Part shown: in pieces, positions 45,540 to 55,357 of the stretch | Numbering within the stretch: the stretch's first letter is position 1 | Layout of the letters: each line of letters opens with the position of its first letter | From: Bacteroidota bacterium | Lineage (GTDB): Bacteria > Bacteroidota > Bacteroidia > Flavobacteriales > Flavobacteriaceae | DNA: 64,000 nt | Direction: 5' to 3' | Assembly (NCBI GenBank): GCA_024279425.1 | Contig: JAJRRO010000074.1 | Span: 1-64,000 of the forward strand | Translations under genes and position numbers: made by a program | Notes under the pieces: model-generated | What the model was told of the DNA's origin: nothing | Database searches by the model: none | Seen by the model: only the letters and a program-made list of their open reading frames with translations

Positions 45540-47147
45540 ATGTCAGCACAATTCAATCTTCACCAATATGGTATCGAAACCGAAAAAATCTATAGGAACA
45601 GTAGTGTTCCCGTTCTTTATGAATTAGGTCTTCGTTTAGAAAAAGGAACTGCTATTTCTGACGTTGGGGCTCTAATGACCTACTCTGGTGAAAAAACAGG
45701 ACGCAGTCCTAAAGACAAAAGAATTGTTCGTCATCCAGATTCTGAGAACAATATCGATTGGGGCAAGATCAATATAGGTTTAGACGAACACACTTTTATG
45801 GTAAACCACGAACGTGCTTTGGATTATCTAAATACCCGTAAACACCTATTTGTTATTGATGCATATGCAGGTTGGGATCCGAAATATAGAATTAAAACCA
45901 GAATAGTATGTACCCGTGCTTACCATGCCTTGTTCATGCAGAACATGCTTATTATGCCAAGTGAAGAAGAATTGGCTAATTTTGGTGAGCCCGATTATGT
46001 AATCTTCAATGCGGGCCAATTCCCTGCAAACCGTTATACTTCTGAGATGACTTCCAAAACCAGTGTTGACCTCAACTTGGAAAGAAAAGAGATCGTGATT
46101 TTGGGAACTGAGTATGCAGGAGAAATGAAAAAAGGTATTTTCTCTGTAATGAATTACTTAATGCCCCTTGAAGACGTTATGCCAATGCACTGCTCTGCCA
46201 ATGTTGGTCAAAATGACGATGTTACCATTTTGTTTGGACTTTCGGGCACTGGTAAAACAACCTTAAGTGCTGATCCAAAACGCAGATTAATTGGTGATGA
46301 TGAACATTGCTGGACCGACGAAGGTATTTTCAATATAGAGGGAGGTTGTTATGCCAAGGCGATAGATTTATCTGCTGAAAAAGAACCGGATATTTTCAAT
46401 GCCATTAAATTTGGAACGGTTCTGGAAAATGTAGTTTACGATAAAGGTTCTAGAACTGTCGATTATACAGACACATCAATAACCCAGAATACTAGGGCGT
46501 CTTATCCCATAGATTATATTGAAAATGTACAGATACCATGCGTTGCGGGGCACCCCGAAAATATTATATTCCTAACTTGTGATGCCTTCGGAGTATTGCC
46601 TCCTGTTAGCAAGCTTACCCCAGAACAGGCCAGTTACCACTTTATTTCTGGCTATACCGCCAAAGTCGCGGGAACTGAAATGGGAGTAACAGAACCTCAG
46701 GCGACTTTCAGTGCATGTTTCGGAGCTGCTTTTATGATGTGGCACCCCAATAAATATGCGGAGTTATTGGCCGAGAAAATTAGAGACCATAAAGCAACGG
46801 CTTGGTTGATAAATACGGGTTGGACAGGCGGTGCACACGGTGTGGGGTCTAGGATAAAACTAAAATATACTAGGGCAATGATCGACGCCATCCACAACCA
46901 TGATTTTGATTATGTGAAATACATAAAAGATGAAGCGTTTGGATTCCAAATCCCAACAAGCTGTCCTAATGTTCCTTCAGAAGTGTTGATTCCTAAAAAC
47001 ACCTGGAAAGACAAAGAGCGATATGAGGAAGTAAAAGCGAAACTTATCACGCTCTTCAGTAAAAACTTCAGGCAATTTGAAGCTAATGTAAATCTCCAGA
47101 TTGTAGAGGCAGGTCCGAAAAATACGGATTATTCTTCACCGTCCTAA
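45540..47147 (+). CDS. pckA: Phosphoenolpyruvate carboxykinase (ATP)
   Basis: This 535-residue protein matches ATP-dependent PEPCK, which converts oxaloacetate to phosphoenolpyruvate in gluconeogenesis. Visible motifs are the N-terminal substrate loop [16 protein letters not shown], the metal site in [16 protein letters not shown], the P-loop kinase-1a [14 protein letters not shown], and kinase-2 [13 protein letters not shown]. It is monocistronic, with a leader of about 50 nt after an imperfect -7 box (AAACTTTG, 45482-45489), and is followed by a strong terminator. Confidence 0.97.
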   Translation: MSAQFNLHQYGIETEKIYRNSSVPVLYELGLRLEKGTAISDVGALMTYSGEKTGRSPKDKRIVRHPDSENNIDWGKINIGLDEHTFMVNHERALDYLNTRKHLFVIDAYAGWDPKYRIKTRIVCTRAYHALFMQNMLIMPSEEELANFGEPDYVIFNAGQFPANRYTSEMTSKTSVDLNLERKEIVILGTEYAGEMKKGIFSVMNYLMPLEDVMPMHCSANVGQNDDVTILFGLSGTGKTTLSADPKRRLIGDDEHCWTDEGIFNIEGGCYAKAIDLSAEKEPDIFNAIKFGTVLENVVYDKGSRTVDYTDTSITQNTRASYPIDYIENVQIPCVAGHPENIIFLTCDAFGVLPPVSKLTPEQASYHFISGYTAKVAGTEMGVTEPQATFSACFGAAFMMWHPNKYAELLAEKIRDHKATAWLINTGWTGGAHGVGSRIKLKYTRAMIDAIHNHDFDYVKYIKDEAFGFQIPTSCPNVPSEVLIPKNTWKDKERYEEVKAKLITLFSKNFRQFEANVNLQIVEAGPKNTDYSSPS

Positions 47148-47171
47148 CCCATCCTATTTTTGAATTTTAAT

Positions 47172-47203
47172 CCCCGCGACCCTATTGGCCGTGGGGCTTT
47201 TTT
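47172..47203 (+). terminator. Rho-independent terminator after pckA
   Basis: The stem ccccgcgacc/ggccgtgggg (47172-47181 and 47187-47196), with one A-C mismatch and a G-T pair, has the loop ctatt and is followed by a T run. It starts about 25 nt after the pckA stop. Confidence 0.85.
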
Positions 47204-47240
47204 CATTTCTACATAATACGAGGAAACAGGCTGAAGGAGG

Positions 47241-48062
47241 TTACTTTTCCTTATGCAACTGTGAAGTATCCAAAAAGTCCAATATTTCAATCTTACCATC
47301 ACCATAAAGCTGGGTCTTGGCTGATCCACGAGAGGATAATTCGATAGTTTCAAGAACATTGAGCTTCACATTAGGTGATTCTTCCAAATTTGCCTTTATA
47401 ACCCTGGCTTCTAGCTTTGAAGCCTTTAAGTTTGAGTTACCGAAAAGATCTACATAGAAAGTATCCGCTGTACCTTCGAGTCTAGCCGTTGCATTTTTGA
47501 ACATTTGAATGGAGTTGCTTTCTCCAACGGAATAAACACGCACATCAATTCTGTCTTTAAGAACAATATTCAAGGAATCACTCGCCAGATTAAAATCACC
47601 CGAACTCATTCCTTCCATGTTTATATCTATAACATCAGCAGTGGCGTTTAACTCCAATCTTGAGGGACCATACGTATTTACAATCAACTGATCCGAAGTT
47701 ATGACATCCTTTATATTTATTTTACCATCTCGCATTGTTATTGATTCAAGCTCGGTATAGTTAACGGTAATCTCGAGTTTTTTTTTGGAAATGATTTTAT
47801 AGAATGAGCTAATGATCAGTGTACTGTCCTGCACCTTGAATTTTAGGACATCAATCAAATTATCATCAGCATTGATAGTATAGCCCTCATTGGAGCCTTT
47901 CTGAAGTACAATTTCGAGATCATCGACCAACTCAATGGCATTATATGCAGGTAGAACTTCCCTAACTTCAATAACGCTTTTATTTCCTTTTATTTTCGGT
48001 TTTCTTTGGGCAAAAGTCTGAAAACAGCTTAAAAGGACGATGAGGGTTATGAAGTTTTTCAT
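47241..48062 (-). CDS. GIN-domain (DUF2807) exported protein
   Basis: The start is ATG at 48062 (MKNFITLIVLLSCFQTFAQ), giving 273 residues with a signal peptide; a longer frame adds 29 unrelated residues. The mature part is the putative auto-transporter adhesin head GIN domain, a right-handed beta-helix-like repeat with recurring N/S-rich turns such as EGMSSGDFNLASDSL and LFGNSNLKASKLEARV. It starts with the usual VLPAYNAIELVDDLEIVL. Function of the family is unknown; it is probably periplasmic or surface attached. It stands alone, bounded by terminators on both sides. Confidence 0.88.
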   Translation of the reverse strand: MKNFITLIVLLSCFQTFAQRKPKIKGNKSVIEVREVLPAYNAIELVDDLEIVLQKGSNEGYTINADDNLIDVLKFKVQDSTLIISSFYKIISKKKLEITVNYTELESITMRDGKINIKDVITSDQLIVNTYGPSRLELNATADVIDINMEGMSSGDFNLASDSLNIVLKDRIDVRVYSVGESNSIQMFKNATARLEGTADTFYVDLFGNSNLKASKLEARVIKANLEESPNVKLNVLETIELSSRGSAKTQLYGDGKIEILDFLDTSQLHKEK

Positions 48063-48164
48063 TTTAATGTTCTGTGTTCTAATTATTTTGCAGCAATTTG
48101 ACCTGAAATAATTAATTTGATTAAATATATTACAAAAAAGACAAATCAACCTTTATACCGATAT

Positions 48165-48204
48165 CAAAAAAAAATGCCCAACTTTTAAAGTTGGGCATTT
48201 TTAT
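48165..48204 (-). terminator. Terminator of the act-cox operon
   Basis: A 12-bp stem aaaatgcccaac/gttgggcatttt (48171-48182 and 48190-48201) is flanked by A and T runs. It lies about 15 nt after the coxA stop, reading leftward. Confidence 0.9.
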
Positions 48205-48218
48205 ACAATTATCTTCTT

Positions 48219-50042
48219 CTAATGGTTCAGTTCCTCTTCGCCATCTTTCAAAGGAATATTTTGAGGCACAAAATCCTGTCCTGGGATGATGTATTCGCCA
48301 TTCTCATCGGTCTTGCTGTAATCATAAGACCAGCGATGTACATGAGGAATCGCACCTGGCCAGTTGCCATGCATATGTTCCTGTGGCGCCGTCCATTCCA
48401 ATGTATTTGATTTCCATGGATTTTGAGGTCCCTTTTTACCATAAAACATGCTATGAATAAAATTGAACAAGAATACCAATTGGGCAAGACCGGCTATCAA
48501 GGCGAAAACAGTCATCAATACCTGTACATCAGTCAATTCATCGAACATTGGGAACGCCGTATTTTCATAGTAACGTCTTGGCACACCCGCCATACCCACA
48601 AAGTGCATTGGTAAAAACACACCATAAGCACAGACTGCTGTAACCCAGAAATGCACATAACCCAAATTCTTGTTCAACATTTTTCCTTCAAACATTTTCG
48701 GGAACCAGTGGTACACTCCTGCGAACAATCCATATAGTGCAGATATCCCCATTACCAAATGGAAGTGGGCTACCACAAAATAGGTGTCATGAACATTTAT
48801 ATCCAATGTACTATCCCCAAGAATAATACCGGTTAATCCACCGGTAAGAAAAGTTGAAACCAAACCAATGGAGAACAACATAGCAGGATTTAATTGCAAG
48901 TTTCCTTTCCATAAGGTCGTAATCCAGTTGAAGGATTTAACCGCCGATGGAATTGCAATCAAAAGAGTCGTAAAAGTAAATACAGAACCTAAGAACGGGT
49001 TCATTCCCGAGACAAACATATGATGTCCCCAAACGATGGTCGACAAGAATGCAATTGCAATTATAGAGGCAATCATAGCGCGATAGCCAAAAATGGGTTT
49101 ACGTGCATTGGTTGCCATAACTTCAGAGACAATACCCATTGCCGGTAAAATAACGATGTATACCTCTGGATGCCCCAAAAACCAAAATAAATGCTCAAAC
49201 AAAACAGGGGAACCGCCCTGATAATGTAATACTTCACCTTGGATAAATATGTCAGATAGGAAAAAGGATGTTCCAAAACTTCTATCCATTATCAAAAGTA
49301 AAGCCGCAGACAAAAGCACAGGGAAGGAAACCACACCTATTATAGCCGTAATTAAGAACGCCCAAATAGTCAGAGGCAATCTTGTCATCGACATTCCCTT
49401 TGTTCTCAAATTAAGTACGGTTACTATATAATTCAATGAGCCCAATAATGAAGACGCTATAAAAATGGCCATTGAAACCAGCCAAAGGGTCATGCCCATT
49501 CCTGAGCCGGCCTGGGCCATTGGCAAAGCACTCAATGGAGGATATATCGTCCAACCTGCAGATGCCGGCCCTGCTTCAACAAACAGCGACAAAATCATTA
49601 TAACACTGGACAAAAAGAACAACCAATACGAAATCATGTTCAAAAAGCCCGAAGCCATATCCCTAGCCCCAATTTGCAGTGGAATTAACAAATTACTAAA
49701 TGTACCGCTCAATCCAGCAGTAAGCACAAAGAATACCATTATAGTACCGTGAATGGTCACCAACGCCAAATAAATATCTGCATCCATAACGCCATTGGGT
49801 GCCCAGTCTCCCAGGAATACTTCCAATATTGGAAACGATTCTCCGGGCCAAGCCAGTTGCATCCTGAACATCAAGGACATTGCGATTCCGACAATCCCCA
49901 TAATCAAACCAGTAATCAGGTACTGCTTTGATATCATCTTATGGTCTTGACTAAATATATATTTGGTCACAAAAGTTTCCTTATGATGATGCCCGTGATC
50001 ATCTGCGTGGTCTTCTATGTGTGCATGTGCTGTGGCCGACAT
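48219..50042 (-). CDS. ctaD: Cytochrome c oxidase subunit I
   Basis: This 607-residue catalytic heme-copper subunit has about 12 membrane helices. CuB/heme a3 ligands are in WFLGHPEVYIVILPAMG and IVWGHHMFVSGM, and HDTYFVVAHFHLVM holds the histidines binding the hemes. The N-terminus is strikingly His-rich: seven His fall within the first 20 residues, before the first helix. It reduces oxygen to water while pumping protons. It is the last gene of the act-cox operon. The heme type is inferred as aa3-like from the subunit II CuA site and the ctaB gene. Confidence 0.96.
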   Translation of the reverse strand: MSATAHAHIEDHADDHGHHHKETFVTKYIFSQDHKMISKQYLITGLIMGIVGIAMSLMFRMQLAWPGESFPILEVFLGDWAPNGVMDADIYLALVTIHGTIMVFFVLTAGLSGTFSNLLIPLQIGARDMASGFLNMISYWLFFLSSVIMILSLFVEAGPASAGWTIYPPLSALPMAQAGSGMGMTLWLVSMAIFIASSLLGSLNYIVTVLNLRTKGMSMTRLPLTIWAFLITAIIGVVSFPVLLSAALLLIMDRSFGTSFFLSDIFIQGEVLHYQGGSPVLFEHLFWFLGHPEVYIVILPAMGIVSEVMATNARKPIFGYRAMIASIIAIAFLSTIVWGHHMFVSGMNPFLGSVFTFTTLLIAIPSAVKSFNWITTLWKGNLQLNPAMLFSIGLVSTFLTGGLTGIILGDSTLDINVHDTYFVVAHFHLVMGISALYGLFAGVYHWFPKMFEGKMLNKNLGYVHFWVTAVCAYGVFLPMHFVGMAGVPRRYYENTAFPMFDELTDVQVLMTVFALIAGLAQLVFLFNFIHSMFYGKKGPQNPWKSNTLEWTAPQEHMHGNWPGAIPHVHRWSYDYSKTDENGEYIIPGQDFVPQNIPLKDGEEELNH

Positions 50043-50075
50043 AAATCTTTATTTTTTATTTTTAAATAGCCTTAA

Positions 50076-51134
50076 TTATTGAACTGATGCCATGGTCTGT
50101 GCAAATGTTCGCTGCTCCGCAATCCATTTGTTATACTCCTCTTCTTCCTCCACGATAATCTTCATTTGCATATTATAATGCGATTTTCCGCATATCTTAT
50201 TACAAAGTAATATGTAATCAAATTCCCATGGGTCGGAGTTCTCTTTACCTTGAGCTGCTTTTTTTGCACGTATGACATTGGTTCTTTTGACCTTATCCAT
50301 AACATCCGGGTTTAGCCTCATATCGGCCGTGGTAATCGTAGGAGTAAATGAAAATTCGGTCGTCATACCAGGAACGCAGTTCATCTGTGCTCTAAAATGA
50401 GGCATATATGCAGAATGCAATACATCTTGTGAACGCATTTTAAAGTTTACTTTTCTACCCACTGGCAAGTGCAATTCCTTAACAAGGATATCATCGGAAG
50501 CATTAAGGTCAGCCTCATCGAGACCCAAAATATTGGCTTTGTCAATATCAATCATTCTAACATTGGCCCCGCCCAAAACATTATCATGGCCCGCATATCT
50601 AGCCGTCCAATTAAATTGTTGGGCATAAAGTTCGATAACCAATGGATCATCATCATCGTTAATATCCATAATATTGGTCCAAGTGTACAATCCCCAAAGA
50701 ATCAAACCTGCCAAAACAATTACCGGAATTATTGTCCAAACAGCTTCCAGAAGGTTATTATCCGCAAAAAAAAGTGCTTTTTTACCTTCTTCGCCTCGGT
50801 ACTTATATCCATAATAATGTAATAAGAACTGTGTAATGGCCTGTACAATGAAAATGATAATAAAGGATACCAACATGAGGTCGTCATAATCCTTCCCATG
50901 TTCAGAAGCCGCTTCTGGTAAAAGAAATTTTCCGTATTTCCAGAAGCTAAAAATCGTTATAGCATAAATGAAAACCAAAAACACCATCAACAAATAGCTA
51001 TTGTATCTGTTATCACGGTCATTTGCTATTTGAGAGTCAATAGTTTTAATTTGTGACAATTCAAAAATCTTGGTCATTTGCCAAATAGCAATTGCCACTA
51101 AAACCAAAACAGTTAAAATCAATAATGTAGTCAT
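50076..51134 (-). CDS. ctaC: Cytochrome c oxidase subunit II
   Basis: This 352-residue protein bears the CuA electron-entry site in a C-terminal cupredoxin domain (about 165-352), with HSAYMPHFRAQMN and CNKICGKSHYNMQM supplying the Cys, His and Met ligands. Four hydrophobic segments precede it (about 2-20, 48-69, 90-116, 130-155), two more than the minimal hairpin. There is no fused cytochrome c domain, so electrons probably come from the ACIII c hemes. It lies between actF and ctaD. Confidence 0.95.
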   Translation of the reverse strand: MTTLLILTVLVLVAIAIWQMTKIFELSQIKTIDSQIANDRDNRYNSYLLMVFLVFIYAITIFSFWKYGKFLLPEAASEHGKDYDDLMLVSFIIIFIVQAITQFLLHYYGYKYRGEEGKKALFFADNNLLEAVWTIIPVIVLAGLILWGLYTWTNIMDINDDDDPLVIELYAQQFNWTARYAGHDNVLGGANVRMIDIDKANILGLDEADLNASDDILVKELHLPVGRKVNFKMRSQDVLHSAYMPHFRAQMNCVPGMTTEFSFTPTITTADMRLNPDVMDKVKRTNVIRAKKAAQGKENSDPWEFDYILLCNKICGKSHYNMQMKIIVEEEEEYNKWIAEQRTFAQTMASVQ

Positions 51135-51164
51135 TGTATTATTTGATATTATTCTTTAAACTTA

Positions 51165-52493
51165 TTAATAATGGAAATGTCTACTCTCTTCAATAAACGG
51201 ATTCCGTTTAGGTTGAAGGGGTGCTTTTGTCAACGCCCTGAATACCCAGAAAATAAACAAGCCGGCAAAGAACAGGATGGCACCTATTTCAGGAATACCT
51301 ATAGACCATTGATCACCGACCGTAGATGGCATAATCATATTGAAAATATCCAAATAGTGACCTGCCAATATAATAATACCAGTCATAATCACAAACCAAT
51401 TGATTCTCTTGTAATCACTATTCATCAGTAATAATATTGGAAGAACAAAATTCATGGCCACCATACCAAAGAAAGGTAAATTGTAATCCTCAATCCGTGT
51501 TACGTAATATGTTACTTCTTCAGGAATATTCGAATACCAAATCAGCATAAATTGTGAAAACCAAAGGTATGCCCAAAAGATACTAAAACCGAACATAAAT
51601 TTGGCCAAATCATGAATATGACTGTCATTTACCTCTGGCAAATAATCATTAGACTTTAAATATACCGTTACCATAGCAATTACCGTAATTCCTGAAACGA
51701 TCATACTCGAAAAAACATACCATCCGAAAAGTGTACTGAACCAGTGTGGGTCAACACTCATAATCCAATCCCAAGACATCATCGATTCTGAGATTAAATA
51801 GAACACCAAGAATGCCGCAGAAATCTTAAAGTTCAATTTAAAATTGGAGTTATCATCAGATTCATCCTGTTTTAATGAAAGTTTTCTGGAATATTCCCTA
51901 TATAAAATCCAACCTCCTAAAAAGATAGCTGCCCTTACCAAGAAAAAAGTTGGGTTCAAGAAACCGGCCTTAGCTTTTAAAAGTTTATCATTTGCAACGA
52001 CATCAGCATCCATCCAAACAAAAAGATGATTAAAATGCATAACGGACATTACCAAAATAACGAAGATTATAATACCTCCAGGAACCAAATAAGACGTAAT
52101 ACCTTCCATCACCCTAAACAGTATTGGTGCCCAACCTGCTTGTGAGGCCCTTTGTATGGCATAAAATGCTAATACCCCCAATGCGATCATAAAGAAGAAA
52201 AAAGCCGCCACATACAAGGCTGCCCATGGTTTATTTTGCAATTGGTGTAATAAATGTTCATCATGGGATACATCGTGACCTTCGGCATGAGCCTCTTCAC
52301 CATGGTCTTCAGCAACGGCATGGGTGGCTTCACTGGCATGCTCATCGCCATGCCCTTCATCATGGCTGGCCACCAAGGCCTTGGCCTCTTCAACTGTGCC
52401 AGGAGCTGACATAAAACCAAACCCAATTCCTAATGCACCAACAACCATTAATATGATCGAAGCAATTTTTAGTCTATTTGAAAACGTGTACAT
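51165..52493 (-). CDS. actF: ACIII subunit ActF, quinol:cytochrome c oxidoreductase membrane subunit
   Basis: This 442-residue polytopic protein is the second NrfD-like membrane subunit of alternative complex III. A first helix (residues about 10-30) is followed by an insert (about 36-90) with about ten histidines spaced among Asp/Glu, and then about nine more helices. MSWDWIMSVDPHWFSTLFGWYVFSS and IPEEVTYYVTRIEDYNLPFFG are family signatures. Position after actE and before ctaC fits the standard actABCDEF order. It lacks cofactor motifs, as expected. The acidic/His loop could bind metal, which is inference. Confidence 0.93.
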   Translation of the reverse strand: MYTFSNRLKIASIILMVVGALGIGFGFMSAPGTVEEAKALVASHDEGHGDEHASEATHAVAEDHGEEAHAEGHDVSHDEHLLHQLQNKPWAALYVAAFFFFMIALGVLAFYAIQRASQAGWAPILFRVMEGITSYLVPGGIIIFVILVMSVMHFNHLFVWMDADVVANDKLLKAKAGFLNPTFFLVRAAIFLGGWILYREYSRKLSLKQDESDDNSNFKLNFKISAAFLVFYLISESMMSWDWIMSVDPHWFSTLFGWYVFSSMIVSGITVIAMVTVYLKSNDYLPEVNDSHIHDLAKFMFGFSIFWAYLWFSQFMLIWYSNIPEEVTYYVTRIEDYNLPFFGMVAMNFVLPILLLMNSDYKRINWFVIMTGIIILAGHYLDIFNMIMPSTVGDQWSIGIPEIGAILFFAGLFIFWVFRALTKAPLQPKRNPFIEESRHFHY

Positions 52494-52513
52494 ATCTTAA
52501 TCTATGTATTATT

Positions 52514-53071
52514 TTATAAATCTTGTTTCAATTTCATTACGTACTCGGCCACTTGCCAACGTTCTTCATGATTTAATTGCGTTGCATGCGAACCCATTGA
52601 GTTCAACCCATAATAAATCACATGGTTTACACTCCCAACGGAAATGTTGCGGGCAGCATCTGCATAACTTGGAACTCCAAGAATTTTTTCCCTTTTCACC
52701 AAAGTACCTTGACCATCTCCCTTGCCTCCGTGACATATCGCACAATAGAGATCATAAAGTTCCTTACCCTTAGTTAAATTTGTCTCGCTCATCAGCGAAT
52801 CCAGCGGGCTTGTATTTAGTCTTGAAAGCTCTTTCCCTTCTATTGTATTCTCCAAACCATAAGGTATATATCCTCTTGGAATGGTGTTCTCCCCAGGAAA
52901 CATTGCCTCTGACCCATTGGGAAGAAAATCAACTTCCTGATAAGCTTCATAACCCACTGGTTCGTACATATTTGGCATATACTGATAGTTTGGACTATCT
53001 TTATCGGCACAGGCAGTAACACATAGTACCAAAACAAATGCAATTCCTATTTTTATAAAACTGTTCATCAT
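52514..53071 (-). CDS. actE: ACIII subunit ActE, monoheme c-type cytochrome lipoprotein
   Basis: The ATG at 53071 (a second ATG follows at once) is preferred; longer frames need GTG or overlap actD. The product has about 185 residues, with a signal peptide and lipobox VTAC, so it is probably lipid-anchored. One heme-binding CAICH is in LYDLYCAICHGGKGDGQG, and a distal Met lies in YGLNSMGSHA. It carries electrons from ActA toward the oxidase. It follows actD by 7 nt. Confidence 0.93.
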   Translation of the reverse strand: MMNSFIKIGIAFVLVLCVTACADKDSPNYQYMPNMYEPVGYEAYQEVDFLPNGSEAMFPGENTIPRGYIPYGLENTIEGKELSRLNTSPLDSLMSETNLTKGKELYDLYCAICHGGKGDGQGTLVKREKILGVPSYADAARNISVGSVNHVIYYGLNSMGSHATQLNHEERWQVAEYVMKLKQDL

Positions 53072-53078
53072 CTTATGA

Positions 53079-53600
53079 CTACTTTTCTGAAACATTGATT
53101 TCAACCGCACCAGTGTCTATCAACAAGTTCTTTAATTCCTTTTCGTTATCATGAATGGCCAATTCCATTACAAAATGGTCATCGGTCGTTCTTACATCAG
53201 GGTTTTCGGCCTCTTTAAATGGCCACAACCTACTTCTCAAATAAAAGGTTATTACCATTAAATGCGCTGCAAAGAACACGGTTAACTCAAACATAATGGG
53301 TACAAATGCAGGCATATTTTCCAAATAACTAAAACTTGGCTTACCTCCAATATCCATGGGCCAATCTTGGATCATTATATAATCCATCATAACAATTGAT
53401 ATAGCAAGTCCAATACAGCCATAAATAAAAGAAGTTATGGCAATTCTTGTTGGTGCCAATCCCAAAGCTTTATCAAGGCCATGCACCGGAAATGGGCAAT
53501 ATACCTCCTCGATATGATGTTTGGCGTCCTTAACTTTTTTGACTGCGTGCATTAGCACATCGTCATCATTATAATATGCATGTATAACTTTAGATGCCAT
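53079..53600 (-). CDS. actD: ACIII subunit ActD (DUF3341)
   Basis: This 173-residue protein has two adjacent membrane helices (ITSFIYGCIGLAISIVMMDYI and MPAFVPIMFELTVFFAAHLMVI) between a cytoplasmic N-terminal domain and a C-terminal tail. The segment VEEVYCPFPVHGLDKALGL is typical of DUF3341, the ActD family. It has no cofactor and is thought to be structural. Spacing to actC is 5 nt. Confidence 0.93.
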   Translation of the reverse strand: MASKVIHAYYNDDDVLMHAVKKVKDAKHHIEEVYCPFPVHGLDKALGLAPTRIAITSFIYGCIGLAISIVMMDYIMIQDWPMDIGGKPSFSYLENMPAFVPIMFELTVFFAAHLMVITFYLRSRLWPFKEAENPDVRTTDDHFVMELAIHDNEKELKNLLIDTGAVEINVSEK

Positions 53601-53605
53601 ATCTA

Positions 53606-55324
53606 TTACTTGTTATTTAATTTTTTAGCCTGTCCTGCCCAATCATCGCGTTGCGCCCTTCCAGGGAAGGATTCAGTGATTGAATCCAATAAATTGTATT
53701 CTTTTTCGGTCATTCGACTCACTTGTGCAAACGTAAATATCCCTATTTTGTTCAAGGTCTTCTCCATTTGAGGGCCAATACCTTTGACCATTTTAAGGTC
53801 ATCAGCTGTATCCTTACTTGAATCAAAAGTTCCAATTGAATCCAATAAACTGGCAACGTCCATTTCATCAGATTTTATTTCTGCAGCTGCCTCCACATTT
53901 TCCTTAACAACTGAGCCCCCATTGATTTGATATAATGGTTTTCCAGCTTCCCTTAATTTTTTATACTTCTCACCAGAAGATTTCAAAATGGTCTTAACCT
54001 CTGCCTGGGCAATCACCGGGAATGTTCTTGCATACAATAAGAAAAGAACAAAGAAGAAACCTATAGTTCCAATAAATATTCCTATATCTATGAATGTCGG
54101 CGAGAACATGCTCCATGAAGAAGGCAGATAATCTCTATGTAATGAAGTAACAATAATCACAAAACGCTCGAACCACATTCCAATATTCACTATAATTGAG
54201 ATAAAGAATGAGAACATTATACTTGTTCGCAGCTTTTTAAACCACATGAACTGCGGGGAGAAAACATTACAACTCATCATTGCCCAATAGGCCCACCAAT
54301 ACGGTCCTGTAGCCCTGTTCAAGAAAGCATATTGCTCATATTCAACTCCTGAATACCATGCCATGAACAACTCAGTAATATAAGCACAGCCTACAATGCT
54401 ACCCGTAATCATGATTACAATGTTCATGAGCTCAATGTGCTGAACGGTAATGTATGCCTCAAGATGACACACTTTTCTCATTATGATCAATAAGGTATTT
54501 ACCATCGCAAATCCTGAGAATACAGCGCCCGCAACAAAGTACGGAGGGAATATTGTGGTATGCCATCCAGGAATTACCGCCGTAGCAAAGTCCATCGATA
54601 CAATGGTGTGCACAGAAAGCACCAATGGTGTTGCCAAACCTGCCAATACCAGAGAAACTTCCTCGAAACGTTGCCAGTCTTTTGCACGACCTGTCCAACC
54701 GAAACTTAAAAGGCTATATATTTTCTTTTGAAATGGAAGTACCGCTCTATCACGAATCATTGCAAAATCGGGTAACAATCCTGTCCACCAGAATACCATT
54801 GACACTGAAAGATATGTTGAAATCGCAAATACATCCCAAAGTAAGGGAGAGTTGAAATTCACCCATAATGAGCCAAATTGATTCGGAATTGGAACCACCC
54901 AATAAGCCAACCAAGGACGACCCATATGTATAACTGGGAACAATGCAGCTTGAATCACCGAAAATATGGTCATTGCCTCAGCAGAACGGTTTATTGCCAT
55001 TCTCCATTTTTGCCTAAAAAGTAAAAGTACCGCCGAAATCAAGGTTCCTGCGTGACCAATACCAACCCACCAAACAAAGTTGGTAATATCCCAAGCCCAG
55101 TTCACGGTCTTGTTCAACCCCCAAGTTCCAATACCTGTAGAGATTGTGTAAATTATACAACCAACACCCCAAAGGAATGCAACCAACGCTATAGAAAAGA
55201 CAATCCACCAATGCTTGTTGGCCCTTCCCTCAACAGGAGCAGCAATATCCACGGTTACATCATGGTAGCTTTTGTCTCCAAGTACTAGGGGTTTTCGTAT
55301 AGGTGCTTCGTAATGCGACGCCAT
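53606..55324 (-). CDS. actC: ACIII subunit ActC (NrfD/PsrC type) with C-terminal HhH extension
   Basis: This 572-residue protein has an NrfD-type core of about ten helices (about 40-450), including WVGIGHAGTLISAVLLLFRQ and TIFPPYFVAGAVFSGFAMV. The core provides the quinol site and possible proton path. After the last helix (IGFFFVLFLLYARTFPVIAQ) comes a linker, then about 85 residues (488-572) with LKMVKGIGPQMEKTLNKIGI, a helix-hairpin-helix motif like those in predicted 5'-nuclease-like domains. This tail would be soluble; it makes the protein about 100 residues longer than the core needs. It lies between actB and actD. Confidence 0.93.
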   Translation of the reverse strand: MASHYEAPIRKPLVLGDKSYHDVTVDIAAPVEGRANKHWWIVFSIALVAFLWGVGCIIYTISTGIGTWGLNKTVNWAWDITNFVWWVGIGHAGTLISAVLLLFRQKWRMAINRSAEAMTIFSVIQAALFPVIHMGRPWLAYWVVPIPNQFGSLWVNFNSPLLWDVFAISTYLSVSMVFWWTGLLPDFAMIRDRAVLPFQKKIYSLLSFGWTGRAKDWQRFEEVSLVLAGLATPLVLSVHTIVSMDFATAVIPGWHTTIFPPYFVAGAVFSGFAMVNTLLIIMRKVCHLEAYITVQHIELMNIVIMITGSIVGCAYITELFMAWYSGVEYEQYAFLNRATGPYWWAYWAMMSCNVFSPQFMWFKKLRTSIMFSFFISIIVNIGMWFERFVIIVTSLHRDYLPSSWSMFSPTFIDIGIFIGTIGFFFVLFLLYARTFPVIAQAEVKTILKSSGEKYKKLREAGKPLYQINGGSVVKENVEAAAEIKSDEMDVASLLDSIGTFDSSKDTADDLKMVKGIGPQMEKTLNKIGIFTFAQVSRMTEKEYNLLDSITESFPGRAQRDDWAGQAKKLNNK

Positions 55325-55357
55325 AATTTTTGTTAAGTTACTTTGCTAAATATTTTT

